From positions 124,001 to 188,000 of the forward strand of contig JARGFP010000002.1 in the NCBI GenBank assembly GCA_029210585.1: DNA of 64,000 bases, given 5' to 3'. The position numbers and the translations under genes are program-made. Of the stretch, positions 17,772 through 26,698 are shown piece after piece. The stretch is from Bacteroidales bacterium. Lineage in GTDB: Bacteria > Bacteroidota > Bacteroidia > Bacteroidales > GCA-2748055. The first letter of the stretch is position 1. Each line of letters begins with the position of its first letter. A model generated the notes under the pieces. It was not told the DNA's origin. It saw nothing but the letters and a program-made list of their open reading frames with translations, and ran no database searches.

Positions 17772-20249
17772 ATGAAGAAGTTATGTATAATGATCAGCCT
17801 GTTACTGGCTGGGAATCTTGCCCTTGAGGCGCAAGAGAATATTGCTGCAGCGCGGGCGCTGGGAGTGGGAGCTGAAGTAACAGTTACCGGGATCGTTACC
17901 AATGGCGATGAACTGGGACTCATTCGGTATATGCAGGATGCCACTGGTGGTATAGCAGTTTATTCCTCTGCGTTGAGCGATGTACAACGCGGTGATGAGG
18001 TAACGGTAACCGGCATTATCAAGGATTATAATACGTTGCTGGAGATTGATCCTGTTTCCGCGGTGACCGTGAATTTAACAGGGAACCCTTCACCTGATCC
18101 TGTTGTACTCACACCCGCCCAGTTGGCAGTGCAGTATGAAGGTATGCTGGTGAAGATCAATAACGTGGATTTCGATGCATCGGGAACTTTCGAGCGGAGT
18201 TCATATACATTTACGGCTGACGGGGAAGCAGGTCAGATCTATGTCAATTCCTTTGACTCCCCATTGATCGGAATGGTGATCCCCACCAATCCTGTTTCGG
18301 TGGTTGGTCCACTCGGTGCATATGGCGGTACCTACCAGCTGCTGCCCCGCGACCAGTTCGACATCCTTTCATCAAGCGTGATCAACATGACCAGTGTTCC
18401 GGAATTGAGCAATTTGTCAACAACAGGATTTACTGTATCCTGGACCACGGATGTGGCGGGGACCACCGAAGCTTTTTACGGAAATACCACGGAACTGGAA
18501 CTGGGCAAATTGTCGGAATCAGGAGAAACCACTTCACATGCCATCAACCTATCAGGGCTTGCTGCTTCAGAGCTGATCTATCTTCAGCCCTTTTCGGTAA
18601 AGGACCAGGATACCATCAAGGCAACCGTACAGGTATATATCACGCAATCCGAATCATCAGGCGACGTGAAAGCTTATTTCAACCGGTCGGTGGACAATTC
18701 CGTTTCGCTGGGACTGCTGGAGGCAAAATATCTTGACCATGCAATCGATGATACACTGATTAATTATATCAACAGGGCAGAGGAGTCGATCGATTTTACT
18801 ATTTACAATTTCAATAACAATGGGATCTCAAACCTTTCTGATGCGCTGAATGCAGCGCATGACCGTGGCGTGACCGTGCGGGTGATCTATGACAGCAACA
18901 TTGATGCGGTGGGCGTGGAATCACTGAATGCGGCCATCGGCAGACTGGCAAGTCCGAAATCTGAATTCCCGTTGTATGGCATCATGCACAATAAATTTAT
19001 TGTCTTTGATGCCGATGCGGCTGATCCTGACAAACCGGTGGTCTGGACCGGCGCAACCAATTTCACTGATGGACAGATTAACCGGGATCCCAACAATGTG
19101 ATCATCGTGCAGGACAAGAGCCTGGCAAAGGCCTTCCAGATGGAGTTTAACGAGATGTATGGAAGCGACGAATCTCAGCCTGACCCTGCAAGGGCCAGGT
19201 TCGGACCTGACAAGGAAGACAATACCCCGCACGAATTTATCATCAACGGCAGCCGGGTGGAATGCTATTTCAGCCCTTCGGATGGAACGCACAACCAGAT
19301 TCTCAATGCCATCGCAACAGCCGATCATTCGATCCACATTGCCACGATGCTGATCACCAAATCAGATATCGGGTATGACCTGAGCGAGAAAAATGATGCG
19401 GGAGTGGATGTGAAGGTGCTGATCAATGACTTTGATCAATATGGCGAGCCTATTGTAGAACAGCTGAAATCAAGCCTGGAGGACGATATCAGGGTGAAGG
19501 GTGAAACAGGAATCATGCACCATAAATACATGATCGTCGACCAGGGCCATGCAGATTCTGACCCCATCCTCCTGACGGGTTCACACAACTGGAGTTCGTC
19601 TGCACAGTTCAGGAATGATGAAAACACACTGATCTTTCACAGCCAGGCAGTGGCGAATGCCTATTACCAGGAATTTGTGGAGCGATTCTCGTTCGGCGAA
19701 CTGGTAGTTCCCAAACCGGAACTCAAGAACGATTTTGTTACCATGAGCGGCGGGTCCTCTTTCAGGTACGATGTGCTGTATAATGATGACCTGCCAGGGG
19801 CAGTGAATGTTTCCATCAGCTCCCAGCCATCGCACGGTGATGCCAGGGTGGAAACAGACAAAACCATCACCTATACCCCGGAGCCCGGGTTCAACCAGGC
19901 CATTGATACAGTTGTCTACCAGGTTTGCCTGGTCAACACTTCGATTTGTGACAGTGCGCTGTTTGTGATCTATGTGAACAAGCCTGTATCTGTGACAGAA
20001 ACGGATCTTGACAGGTATGTTTCTGTGTACCCTGTGCCTGCATCGGACCTTGTTTCCATCAGCGTAGCCGGAGGCCGGAACTTCAGGAGCATCGGGATGT
20101 ACGACCAGGCCGGCAGGGAAACATTCCGGAGCGGACAACAGCCCGGGAACGAATTTGTAATTTCAGTCCGGGATTTTGAACCGGGGCTGTATTACCTGAG
20201 AATGGAACTGGATGAAGGAGTGGTCAGCAGGAAGATTATCATACAATAA
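17772..20249 (+). CDS. Secreted phospholipase-D-superfamily nuclease-like protein with T9SS sorting domain
   Basis: An 825-residue exported protein with a signal peptide ending at LEAQ (about residue 21). An OB-fold/DUF5689-like domain (about 25-200) is followed by a fibronectin-III-like domain (205-300). Two PLD half-domains carry HxK(x)4D motifs: HNKFIVFD near 404-411, followed by TGATNFTDG, and HHKYMIVD near 582-589, followed by TGSHNWS. A cadherin-like beta-sandwich (645-740) and a T9SS type A domain (VSVYPVPASD ... GLYYLRMEL) complete it. Two HKD motifs in one chain form a complete active site for phosphodiester cleavage, of phospholipid or nucleic acid. The OB-fold and the adjacent endonuclease I make nucleic acid the likelier substrate. 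All key residues are intact. Confidence 0.88.
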   Translation: MKKLCIMISLLLAGNLALEAQENIAAARALGVGAEVTVTGIVTNGDELGLIRYMQDATGGIAVYSSALSDVQRGDEVTVTGIIKDYNTLLEIDPVSAVTVNLTGNPSPDPVVLTPAQLAVQYEGMLVKINNVDFDASGTFERSSYTFTADGEAGQIYVNSFDSPLIGMVIPTNPVSVVGPLGAYGGTYQLLPRDQFDILSSSVINMTSVPELSNLSTTGFTVSWTTDVAGTTEAFYGNTTELELGKLSESGETTSHAINLSGLAASELIYLQPFSVKDQDTIKATVQVYITQSESSGDVKAYFNRSVDNSVSLGLLEAKYLDHAIDDTLINYINRAEESIDFTIYNFNNNGISNLSDALNAAHDRGVTVRVIYDSNIDAVGVESLNAAIGRLASPKSEFPLYGIMHNKFIVFDADAADPDKPVVWTGATNFTDGQINRDPNNVIIVQDKSLAKAFQMEFNEMYGSDESQPDPARARFGPDKEDNTPHEFIINGSRVECYFSPSDGTHNQILNAIATADHSIHIATMLITKSDIGYDLSEKNDAGVDVKVLINDFDQYGEPIVEQLKSSLEDDIRVKGETGIMHHKYMIVDQGHADSDPILLTGSHNWSSSAQFRNDENTLIFHSQAVANAYYQEFVERFSFGELVVPKPELKNDFVTMSGGSSFRYDVLYNDDLPGAVNVSISSQPSHGDARVETDKTITYTPEPGFNQAIDTVVYQVCLVNTSICDSALFVIYVNKPVSVTETDLDRYVSVYPVPASDLVSISVAGGRNFRSIGMYDQAGRETFRSGQQPGNEFVISVRDFEPGLYYLRMELDEGVVSRKIIIQ

Positions 20250-21780
20250 CAGGATTCCGACTGGAAGAGAATCCGGATTAGAAGGCAGATCCAAAACTGA
20301 ACGACGAACTACAGAAGGACGAGCAGCTGAAGGTCGAACTTCAGAATTGAGAACTGCGGAAGTACGATCTACAGAAGTACGATCTGTAGCAAAAGTACGA
20401 TCCGCAGCAGCACATCAAACCTTCAGGTCAGTCCTGCTATTGTGGCTGGTCGCGTTTTCGGGAACCTTCCTCTTTGCCCAGCCTGCCGGCTATTATGCAA
20501 TGGCAGAGGGAAAGCAAGGGGAGGAGCTGCAGTGGGCGCTGCATGAAATCATTGATGACCATGTGGTATTGAGCTATTCAGATCTGTGGACCGCTTTTCG
20601 CAGTACCGATAAGCGTGCCGACGGATCGGTGTGGGATATGTATTCCGACCGTCCCGGTGATACGCCGCCGTATGTATATACCTTTGGCACAGACCAGTGT
20701 GGCAATTACAGCGGGGAGGAAAGCTGCTACAACCGCGAGCATTCCTTCCCGAAGAGCTGGTTCAATGATGCCTCTCCCATGTACACCGACCTGTTCCATC
20801 TCTATCCCACAGATGGCTATGTGAACGGAAAACGCAGCAACTTTCTTTTCGGGGAGACCGGTAATGCCTCCTGGACTTCTCTAAACGGTTGTGAGGTTGG
20901 CCCCTCCTCGGTGGATGGCTATTCCGGGACCGTCTTTGAACCGATCGATGCCTACAAGGGAGATTTTGCACGTACCTATTTCTACATGGCAACCAGGTAC
21001 TACGGTGAAGATGCCGGGTGGCCAGGTAGCCCGATGGTGGATGGCGCACAGCTTGAACCCTGGGCCAGGGAAATGATGGTGCGGTGGCACAATGAAGATC
21101 CCGTGAGCGGGAAAGAGACCGCGAGGAATGATGCAGTTTATGCTTTGCAGCGGAACAGGAATCCATTTATTGACCGCCCGGAGTTCGTACAGTTGATGTA
21201 CAGTGATGGTGGAGGTGAAATTCCCGACGAACTCGCACCCGACCTGGACAGCATCACAGTTGTGAGTGCCACGGAAATCACGTTGTTGTTCAATGAGCCG
21301 CTCGACAGCCTGAATGCCTCCGACCCGTCGCATTATAAGATCAGCAGCAGTGTGGTGGTGGAACGTGCCGCATGGAGCTCCGCCAACCCGGCCGGTGTGT
21401 TGCTCGGGGTTTCCGGACTGGAAAACGGCACCTATTCACTGATATTGAATGGTGTATCCGATACTTCCGGCAATGTCCTCCAACAAGCTTTCTATCCCTT
21501 TGAAGTCACTACACTTTCTGGTGAGGGAATGTCCGCCGGGGTTGATTTCAGGGTCTATCCCAATCCCTCTGAAGGGATCTTTCATATTGAATTTTCCGGG
21601 AACCACGGGCCGGTCGACCAGCTGGTTGTGCTGGATATTGCCGGCCAGAGGGTGCCGGCTGAATGGAGCCGTTATGCTTCCGGCATCCGCGTTTCCACAC
21701 CTGCCGATGCTGGTGCCTACCTGGTTGCAGGCCTCTTGAAAGGCACGGTTGCCTGGCGCTTCCGCATACTTGTTTATTAG
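20212..21780 (+). CDS. Secreted endonuclease I (EndA/NucM family) with T9SS sorting domain
   Basis: The longest frame gives 522 residues. A hydrophobic signal segment (SVLLLWLVAFSGTFLFAQ) ends near residue 90, followed by an endonuclease I domain (about 95-330). This has YTFGTDQCGNYSGE and the catalytic CYNREHSFPKSWF near 173-185, then DLFHLYPTDGYVNGKRSN. A Big_5-like domain (about 345-440) and a T9SS domain (VDFRVYPNPSEGIFHIEF onward) follow. The family cuts DNA and RNA non-specifically outside the cell. The start is unclear: ATG 20212 overlaps the previous gene by 38 bp and gives an Arg-rich, repeat-encoded N-terminus, whereas TTG 20347 in the same frame would give a shorter n-region. I give the full frame. 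Confidence 0.85.
   Translation: MKEWSAGRLSYNNRIPTGRESGLEGRSKTERRTTEGRAAEGRTSELRTAEVRSTEVRSVAKVRSAAAHQTFRSVLLLWLVAFSGTFLFAQPAGYYAMAEGKQGEELQWALHEIIDDHVVLSYSDLWTAFRSTDKRADGSVWDMYSDRPGDTPPYVYTFGTDQCGNYSGEESCYNREHSFPKSWFNDASPMYTDLFHLYPTDGYVNGKRSNFLFGETGNASWTSLNGCEVGPSSVDGYSGTVFEPIDAYKGDFARTYFYMATRYYGEDAGWPGSPMVDGAQLEPWAREMMVRWHNEDPVSGKETARNDAVYALQRNRNPFIDRPEFVQLMYSDGGGEIPDELAPDLDSITVVSATEITLLFNEPLDSLNASDPSHYKISSSVVVERAAWSSANPAGVLLGVSGLENGTYSLILNGVSDTSGNVLQQAFYPFEVTTLSGEGMSAGVDFRVYPNPSEGIFHIEFSGNHGPVDQLVVLDIAGQRVPAEWSRYASGIRVSTPADAGAYLVAGLLKGTVAWRFRILVY
20288..20402 (+). repeat. Degenerate short repeats encoding an Arg-rich leader
   Basis: Short direct repeats of the type ACAGAAGTACGATCT and looser variants (GAAGGTCGAACT, GCGGAAGTACGATCT) run through the 5' part of the endonuclease gene. 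They encode a TEVRS/AEVRS-type Arg/Glu-rich stretch ahead of the signal peptide. This could be a translated leader or a non-coding spacer before a later start. Confidence 0.6.
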
Positions 21781-21796
21781 ATTTCAGAAAATTTTA

Positions 21797-21813
21797 TTGG
21801 CACGATCATTGCT
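21797..21813 (+). promoter_or_regulatory. Sigma-54 (RpoN) promoter, -24/-12
   Basis: TTGGCACG at 21797-21804, a 4-base spacer ATCA, and TTGCT at 21809-21813 match the sigma-54 consensus YTGGCACG-N4-TTGCW without a mismatch. The invariant GG is at 21799-21800 and the GC at 21811-21812, correctly spaced. Transcription would start near 21823, about 60 bases before the ATG of the lipoprotein gene at 21886. I found no equally good match elsewhere in the window. Confidence 0.7.
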
Positions 21814-21885
21814 ACATCCTGCAATTGATGTAACGATCATGCGTTATATACATAGAACGAAGCGTGAGAAAAAAATACAAAGATT

Positions 21886-22710
21886 ATGAAATTGAAAATG
21901 TTAAGACCTATATACTTACTGATGATCGTATCCATGGGACTCATGTTTACAATATCCTCATGTGAAAAGGATCCGGCACCCATGGAACTGCCACCGGCAG
22001 AATCCCTTGTGATCAACTGGGACAAGTTTCCTTCCAGTACAAGTAAAAGTGCTGACGATGCACTTTTGATGGGCAACTGGTTCTATTCAGCCCGTTCCAT
22101 CGTTGTATGGAATGCCGTAGTAGGTGCAAATATTGTTGTTCCCACAGTAGCCTATGGTGCGGCGTTCAACCATGACCCGGTATACCTTGGCGATGAAACC
22201 TGGGAGTGGAGCTACAGCGTAACTGTGAGCCAGCGGACCATCGTGGCACGACTGGTGGGAATGCGGATCGATAACGAGACGTTCTCCATGGAAATGTACC
22301 TGGCGGAGACTGGAAATTTTGAAGCTTTCAAATGGTTCGAGGGGGTCATCAGGTATGACCATACCGCTGCAGACTGGACCCTCTATCACAGTCCGCAAAA
22401 TTCTGTTGAATACCTGGATATTTCCTATCAGAAAGATTTTGAGAATGAGATCAAAAACATCAGGTACACTGTGGTTGACCCGGAAAATGAACTTTACAAC
22501 GGGTACATCGATTTTGGAATTGATGCGACCATGACGGATTATGATGCACACTACACGATTTCCAAACCTGATACCACGACCTATATCGAATGGGACACAA
22601 CAACCAGGGCTGGAAGGGTGATGGACCAGGAGCGTTATGGAGATGCACTCTGGCATTGCTGGGATACGATGTTGCAGGATGTCGAATGTCCGGCAGAAGA
22701 AGTTCAGTAA
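21886..22710 (+). CDS. Lipoprotein of unknown function
   Basis: A 274-residue protein with a lipoprotein signal (hydrophobic LLMIVSMGLMFTISSC, acylated Cys26). A Pro/Glu-rich linker EKDPAPMELPPAES and a beta-rich domain without a family I recognise follow. Trp and Tyr are frequent and there are few cysteines (one near the end, in DVECPAEE). No serine after Cys+1 is visible that would enforce inner-membrane retention. It is the only gene in the window with a sigma-54 promoter and it lies directly downstream of the secreted nuclease cluster, but its own transcript. It ends before a strong bidirectional terminator. Confidence 0.85.
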   Translation: MKLKMLRPIYLLMIVSMGLMFTISSCEKDPAPMELPPAESLVINWDKFPSSTSKSADDALLMGNWFYSARSIVVWNAVVGANIVVPTVAYGAAFNHDPVYLGDETWEWSYSVTVSQRTIVARLVGMRIDNETFSMEMYLAETGNFEAFKWFEGVIRYDHTAADWTLYHSPQNSVEYLDISYQKDFENEIKNIRYTVVDPENELYNGYIDFGIDATMTDYDAHYTISKPDTTTYIEWDTTTRAGRVMDQERYGDALWHCWDTMLQDVECPAEEVQ

Positions 22711-22743
22711 TAGCCGGAAACTTCAGTATTAGCAGGGTAAGAA

Positions 22744-22806
22744 GAAAAAAACAACCGGACCCCGAATTGATGATCAGCATCAGTATCGGGGTCCGGTTGT
22801 TTTTAT
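22744..22806. terminator. Bidirectional rho-independent terminator
   Basis: Arms ACAACCGGACCCCGA (22751-22765) and TCGGGGTCCGGTTGT (22786-22800) pair over 15 bases. A-rich bases precede the stem (22744-22750) and T-rich bases follow it (22800-22805). It serves both the plus-strand lipoprotein gene and the convergent minus-strand GTPase gene. Confidence 0.85.
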
Positions 22807-22820
22807 TGGTTCAAAGCGGT

Positions 22821-24158
22821 TCAGAGGTCATGTTTCTTCATAAAATCCGCGATCACTGAATCCAGGTTCGGATCCCCGATCTCCTGGAGATCATAGAATA
22901 CCCTTGTATTTGGTTTTTTAATATTGATGATCCTGTTCAGGTCAATGGGTGTGCCGATGACCACCGCCTCGCAATCTGTTCCATTGATGGTGGCCTCCAG
23001 GTCTTTCAGTTGTTGTTCCCCGTATCCCATGGCGGGCAGCAATGTGCCAATTTCAGGGTAGATCTCGAAAGTTTCTTTCAGTTTTCCAACGGTGTATGGA
23101 CGTGGATCCACCAGTTCGGATGCACCGAATTTCCGTGCAGCAACAATACCGGCACCGATCTTCATCTCTCCGTGGGTAAGCGTGGGACCGTCTTCCACGA
23201 CCAGTACCTTCCTGCCCCTGATGACAGCAGGATCGTCCACCTTGATGGGAGATGCGCCATCGATCACGATTGCACCCGGATTGATCGCTTCAATGCTGTC
23301 CCTGACTACCTGGATGTTCTCAGGTGCGGCACTGTCCATTTTATTGATCACGATTACGTCTGCAATACGCATGGTGACTTCCCCCGGGTAGTAGGAAAGT
23401 TCATGTCCCGGCCTGTGGGGATCGGCCACGGTAACAGTGAGATCGGGTTGGTAAAACGGGAAATCGTTGTTTCCACCGTCCCACAGGATTACATCACAAC
23501 CATCCGGGTCGTTTTCCGCTTCGCGCAGGATGGCTTCATAATCCACCCCGGCATAGATGACATTCCCGCGCACAACATGGGGTTCATATTCTTCCATCTC
23601 TTCGATGGTGCATTTGTGTTTGGCGAGGTCTTCCACGGTGGCAAAGCGCTGGACCTTCTGGGCCACGAGGTCGCCATACGGCATCGGGTGCCGGATTGAA
23701 ACCACCTTGAGTCCCTTCTCCATCAGCAGTTCAATGATCCTTCTTGATGTCTGGCTTTTCCCGCAACCTGTCCGGACGGCGCCGACGGCGATGACCGGCT
23801 TGTTGCTCCGGATCATGGTATCCCTGGTTCCCAGCAATTCAAAATTGGCGCCGGCAGCATTAACAATGGCACTGATATTCATTACTTTCTGGTAGGGCAG
23901 GTCACTGTAGGAAAAAACACATGTGTCTGCTTCCAGGTCCCTGATCAGACCAGGCAATTCCGCCTCTGCGTAAATGGGAATCCCATCTGGATACAGCGAC
24001 CCTGCCAGTTCGGCCGGGTACTTCCTGCCATCGATGTCAGGTATTTGTGCTGCGGTAAAGGCCACCACTTCGTACGCTTCGTTATCCCTGTACACGGTAT
24101 TGAAATTATGAAAATCCCTTCCTGCAGCACCAATGATGATGATTCGTTTCTTTGACAT
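22821..24158 (-). CDS. Cyclic 2,3-diphosphoglycerate synthetase-like GTPase/P-loop protein
   Basis: A 445-residue cytosolic protein. The N-terminus is a nucleotide-binding-like fold (KRIIIIGAAGRDFHNFN). A P-loop follows near residue 125 (GAVRTGCGKSQTSRR), then ILWDGGNNDFPF and DVIVINKMDSA (an NKxD guanine-specificity motif). This matches the family named after archaeal cyclic 2,3-diphosphoglycerate synthetase, which also occurs in many bacteria. The true bacterial reaction is not known to me; cyclic-DPG synthesis should not be assumed. It stands alone between two terminators or divergent promoters. The region 24159-24395 upstream holds no gene; a TAAATTTG box on the minus strand (24190-24197) could be its -7 element. 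Confidence 0.8.
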   Translation of the reverse strand: MSKKRIIIIGAAGRDFHNFNTVYRDNEAYEVVAFTAAQIPDIDGRKYPAELAGSLYPDGIPIYAEAELPGLIRDLEADTCVFSYSDLPYQKVMNISAIVNAAGANFELLGTRDTMIRSNKPVIAVGAVRTGCGKSQTSRRIIELLMEKGLKVVSIRHPMPYGDLVAQKVQRFATVEDLAKHKCTIEEMEEYEPHVVRGNVIYAGVDYEAILREAENDPDGCDVILWDGGNNDFPFYQPDLTVTVADPHRPGHELSYYPGEVTMRIADVIVINKMDSAAPENIQVVRDSIEAINPGAIVIDGASPIKVDDPAVIRGRKVLVVEDGPTLTHGEMKIGAGIVAARKFGASELVDPRPYTVGKLKETFEIYPEIGTLLPAMGYGEQQLKDLEATINGTDCEAVVIGTPIDLNRIINIKKPNTRVFYDLQEIGDPNLDSVIADFMKKHDL

Positions 24159-24395
24159 ATTTGAATAGTTTTAGTGTTTCTGATATGAACAAATTTAGCG
24201 AAATCACGCCTTGTCCCTCTGATTTATGCTGAACAAAAGGTTTTATGGTTAATTGTCAAATATTCAGTATATTAATACGCAAATAGCAGGCATATTTGTA
24301 TTCTGTATGTTTTTTAACGTATGATTTGGAACAAGTTTTGAGAGAACTACGTAGGATTTAACAGGTTTTGAATATCTTGCCGCGCATAATCCAGG

Positions 24396-25055
24396 ATGAG
24401 TCAGATGAATTTTCTAGCGCACACATATCTTTCCGGGTGCAATGAGCAGATCATTGTAGGGAACTTCATGGGCGATTACGTGAAAGGGAAAAATTATGTA
24501 CATCTTCCGGAACTGGTGCGCAAGGGAATACTGATTCACCGCGACATCGACACTTTTACAGACACCCATTCCATTACCCGGAGAAGCCGTCTCAGGCTGG
24601 TGGAGCGTTATCATAAATATGCCGGTGTGATCGTGGATATTTTCTATGATCATTTCCTGGCCAGTACCTGGATAGATTATTGTGGAATCCCGTTGCGTGA
24701 ATACGTGGACCGCATCTATGATCTGCTGAAACGCAACTACAAGACCCTTCCACAGGGGATCAAAGTATGGTTTCCCACCTTCCTGGAGAACAACTGGATG
24801 CTGGCTTACCAGCGGGTGGAAGGGATTGAGCTGGTGCTTGACCGTATGTCTGCCAACACCAGTCTGCCCGACCACACTTCCTTTGCCATTGAGCGGTTGC
24901 GAGGGGAATATGATGCCTTCAGCCAGGATTTCCGGGATTTCTTTCCCCAGATTATTGATTTCATAGAAGACAAATACGGGGTGGATATCAAATCCCAGGT
25001 TGACTGGAAGGAAGGATGCGGGGATGGTGGAGTGAAACAGCCGCGGACCGAATAA
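24396..25055 (+). CDS. Acyl carrier protein phosphodiesterase (AcpH family)
   Basis: A 219-residue cytosolic protein that begins with the family signature MNFLAHTYLSG, followed by GNFMGDYVKG and ILIHRDIDTFTDTHS. Its conserved His/Asp residues fit the HD-like fold of AcpH, which removes the 4'-phosphopantetheine arm from holo-ACP. A second ATG three codons in (24405) is the usual start in homologues and may be the real one. It is divergent from the GTPase gene and converges on the KamA gene. Confidence 0.85.
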   Translation: MSQMNFLAHTYLSGCNEQIIVGNFMGDYVKGKNYVHLPELVRKGILIHRDIDTFTDTHSITRRSRLRLVERYHKYAGVIVDIFYDHFLASTWIDYCGIPLREYVDRIYDLLKRNYKTLPQGIKVWFPTFLENNWMLAYQRVEGIELVLDRMSANTSLPDHTSFAIERLRGEYDAFSQDFRDFFPQIIDFIEDKYGVDIKSQVDWKEGCGDGGVKQPRTE

Positions 25056-25156
25056 AGTTTGTCCTGGACCAATACTGATCTTACTGTTTTGTATGGACTG
25101 CTGGCGTCATGCCCGGCACGGATTCTGCCTGGATCCAGCCACCCGGCCTGAAGCGA

Positions 25157-26512
25157 TTATGCCGACTGGAGGTCTTCCGAAGCGAGGGATCTTCCCGGAA
25201 GTTTGCTTACTTTCAGTAGTTTATGATATTCTTTCTGGTAGAAGAATTCCTTTTCGCCAAAAGCAGGTTCCAGTTCATTCAGCCAGAGTGCCTTCGGATC
25301 ATATTTTGCGAAGAAGGGTTTTCCTACCCACTCCGGAACCCTGCCCTGGATAAAGTTAAGCACGTAGACCTTTTCTCCCCTGATTTCACTGATTCCGGAA
25401 ATACAGACCTTGCCGGGACCAGCTGACATTGAGGGTCCACGAACGGTACGACAGATACCGCTGACCTGCTGGTAGGCATCCCTGAAGATGTTCAGGGATC
25501 TTTCCATATTCACTCCGAAGTAGTTCTGTGCACCTGTATCACGTGCCATAAACATATAATAGGGAATCATTCCCATATCGACCTGTTTTCTCCACATTGT
25601 TGCCCACACATCTGCGTCTGCATTGATATGGTTCAGGATGGGAGACTGCGTCCGGATTTGTGCACCTGTTTCACGGATTTTTCTGACTGCCGCGGCAACC
25701 GCTTCCGTTTCCAGTTCCCTGTGATGATTGAAATGCGCCATCAATGCCAGGTGAATACCCCTGTCAGCTACTTTCTTAAAGAGATCAAGAATTTCCTGTG
25801 CATCCGGATCGGTCAGGTACCTGTAAGGCCAGAATGAAAGCGATTTGGTGCCGATACGAATCACTTTGATATGGGGCAGGTCGGCATCCAGTATCGCATT
25901 GATATAATCTTTTAAAATACTGGCTTTCATAACCATAGGGTCTCCGCCTGTGAAAAGCACATCGGTGATTTCCGGATTCTGCCTCAGGTATTCGATCATC
26001 AGGCCGGTTTGTTTCATGGCAAATTTGATTTCGCTCATGCCTGTAAACTGCGGCCACCTGAAACAAAATGTACAGTATGCATGACAGGTTTGTCCCTGGG
26101 AGGGAAAGAACAGCAAGGTTTCCCTGTATTTATGCTGGATTCCCCTGATCCTTTCTCCATTCAGTGTCGGTACATTATGTTCCAGCTGACCTGCGGGGTG
26201 GGGATTCATTTTTTCGCGGATGCTGTTGACATAGGTGAGCATTTCTTTTTTCGGCGTATTCCTGTCAGGCATCCTGGACAACTCGTTGAAATCATACCTG
26301 GAAAGCATGTCCCTTTGGGGAAAATTGAGGATGAACATGGGGTCATTTTCAAAATTGTCCCAGTCAATCAGTTCGTTCACTACATAATTGTTGGTTTTAA
26401 ACGGGAGGACCTGGGCAACTGTTTTGATCGCTGATTTCTGTACACTATCAAGGTTGGAAAGTTGCGGGATTTTCAGGTAATTACGGTTGTTATATGCTTT
26501 GTATTCTTTCAT
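25157..26512 (-). CDS. KamA-family radical SAM protein (lysine 2,3-aminomutase-like)
   Basis: A 451-residue cytosolic protein. The radical SAM cluster motif CHAYCTFC has Cys143, Cys147 and Cys150 (CxxxCxxC). FTGGDPMVMK is the SAM-binding GGD motif, and IRIGTKSLSFWP and HFNHHRELE match the aminomutase barrel. Lysine 2,3-aminomutase and the EF-P modifying enzyme EpmB belong here, but neither EF-P nor lysine-fermentation genes are nearby. The residues after the third Cys (FRW instead of RRR as in classic KamA) suggest a different substrate. The stretch 26513-26698 upstream holds no gene. A second, longer KamA homologue is at 60174-62360. Confidence 0.82.
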   Translation of the reverse strand: MKEYKAYNNRNYLKIPQLSNLDSVQKSAIKTVAQVLPFKTNNYVVNELIDWDNFENDPMFILNFPQRDMLSRYDFNELSRMPDRNTPKKEMLTYVNSIREKMNPHPAGQLEHNVPTLNGERIRGIQHKYRETLLFFPSQGQTCHAYCTFCFRWPQFTGMSEIKFAMKQTGLMIEYLRQNPEITDVLFTGGDPMVMKASILKDYINAILDADLPHIKVIRIGTKSLSFWPYRYLTDPDAQEILDLFKKVADRGIHLALMAHFNHHRELETEAVAAAVRKIRETGAQIRTQSPILNHINADADVWATMWRKQVDMGMIPYYMFMARDTGAQNYFGVNMERSLNIFRDAYQQVSGICRTVRGPSMSAGPGKVCISGISEIRGEKVYVLNFIQGRVPEWVGKPFFAKYDPKALWLNELEPAFGEKEFFYQKEYHKLLKVSKLPGRSLASEDLQSA

Positions 26513-26698
26513 TGTTCAAATTTTTTGCCGGTGAAAAATTCAGCATCAAAAATTCAGGCAGGGGTACAAAGGTACAAAAAAACGGGCATTTTTCCAGATT
26601 TTCCGTGGGCTGCGAATGTGTCAGGCGCGGCGGTTGGCCCCAATCATGCCAATCTCAGCAGGTTGGGAGCCTATGTTTTGCAACACCAATTGTGGGTT

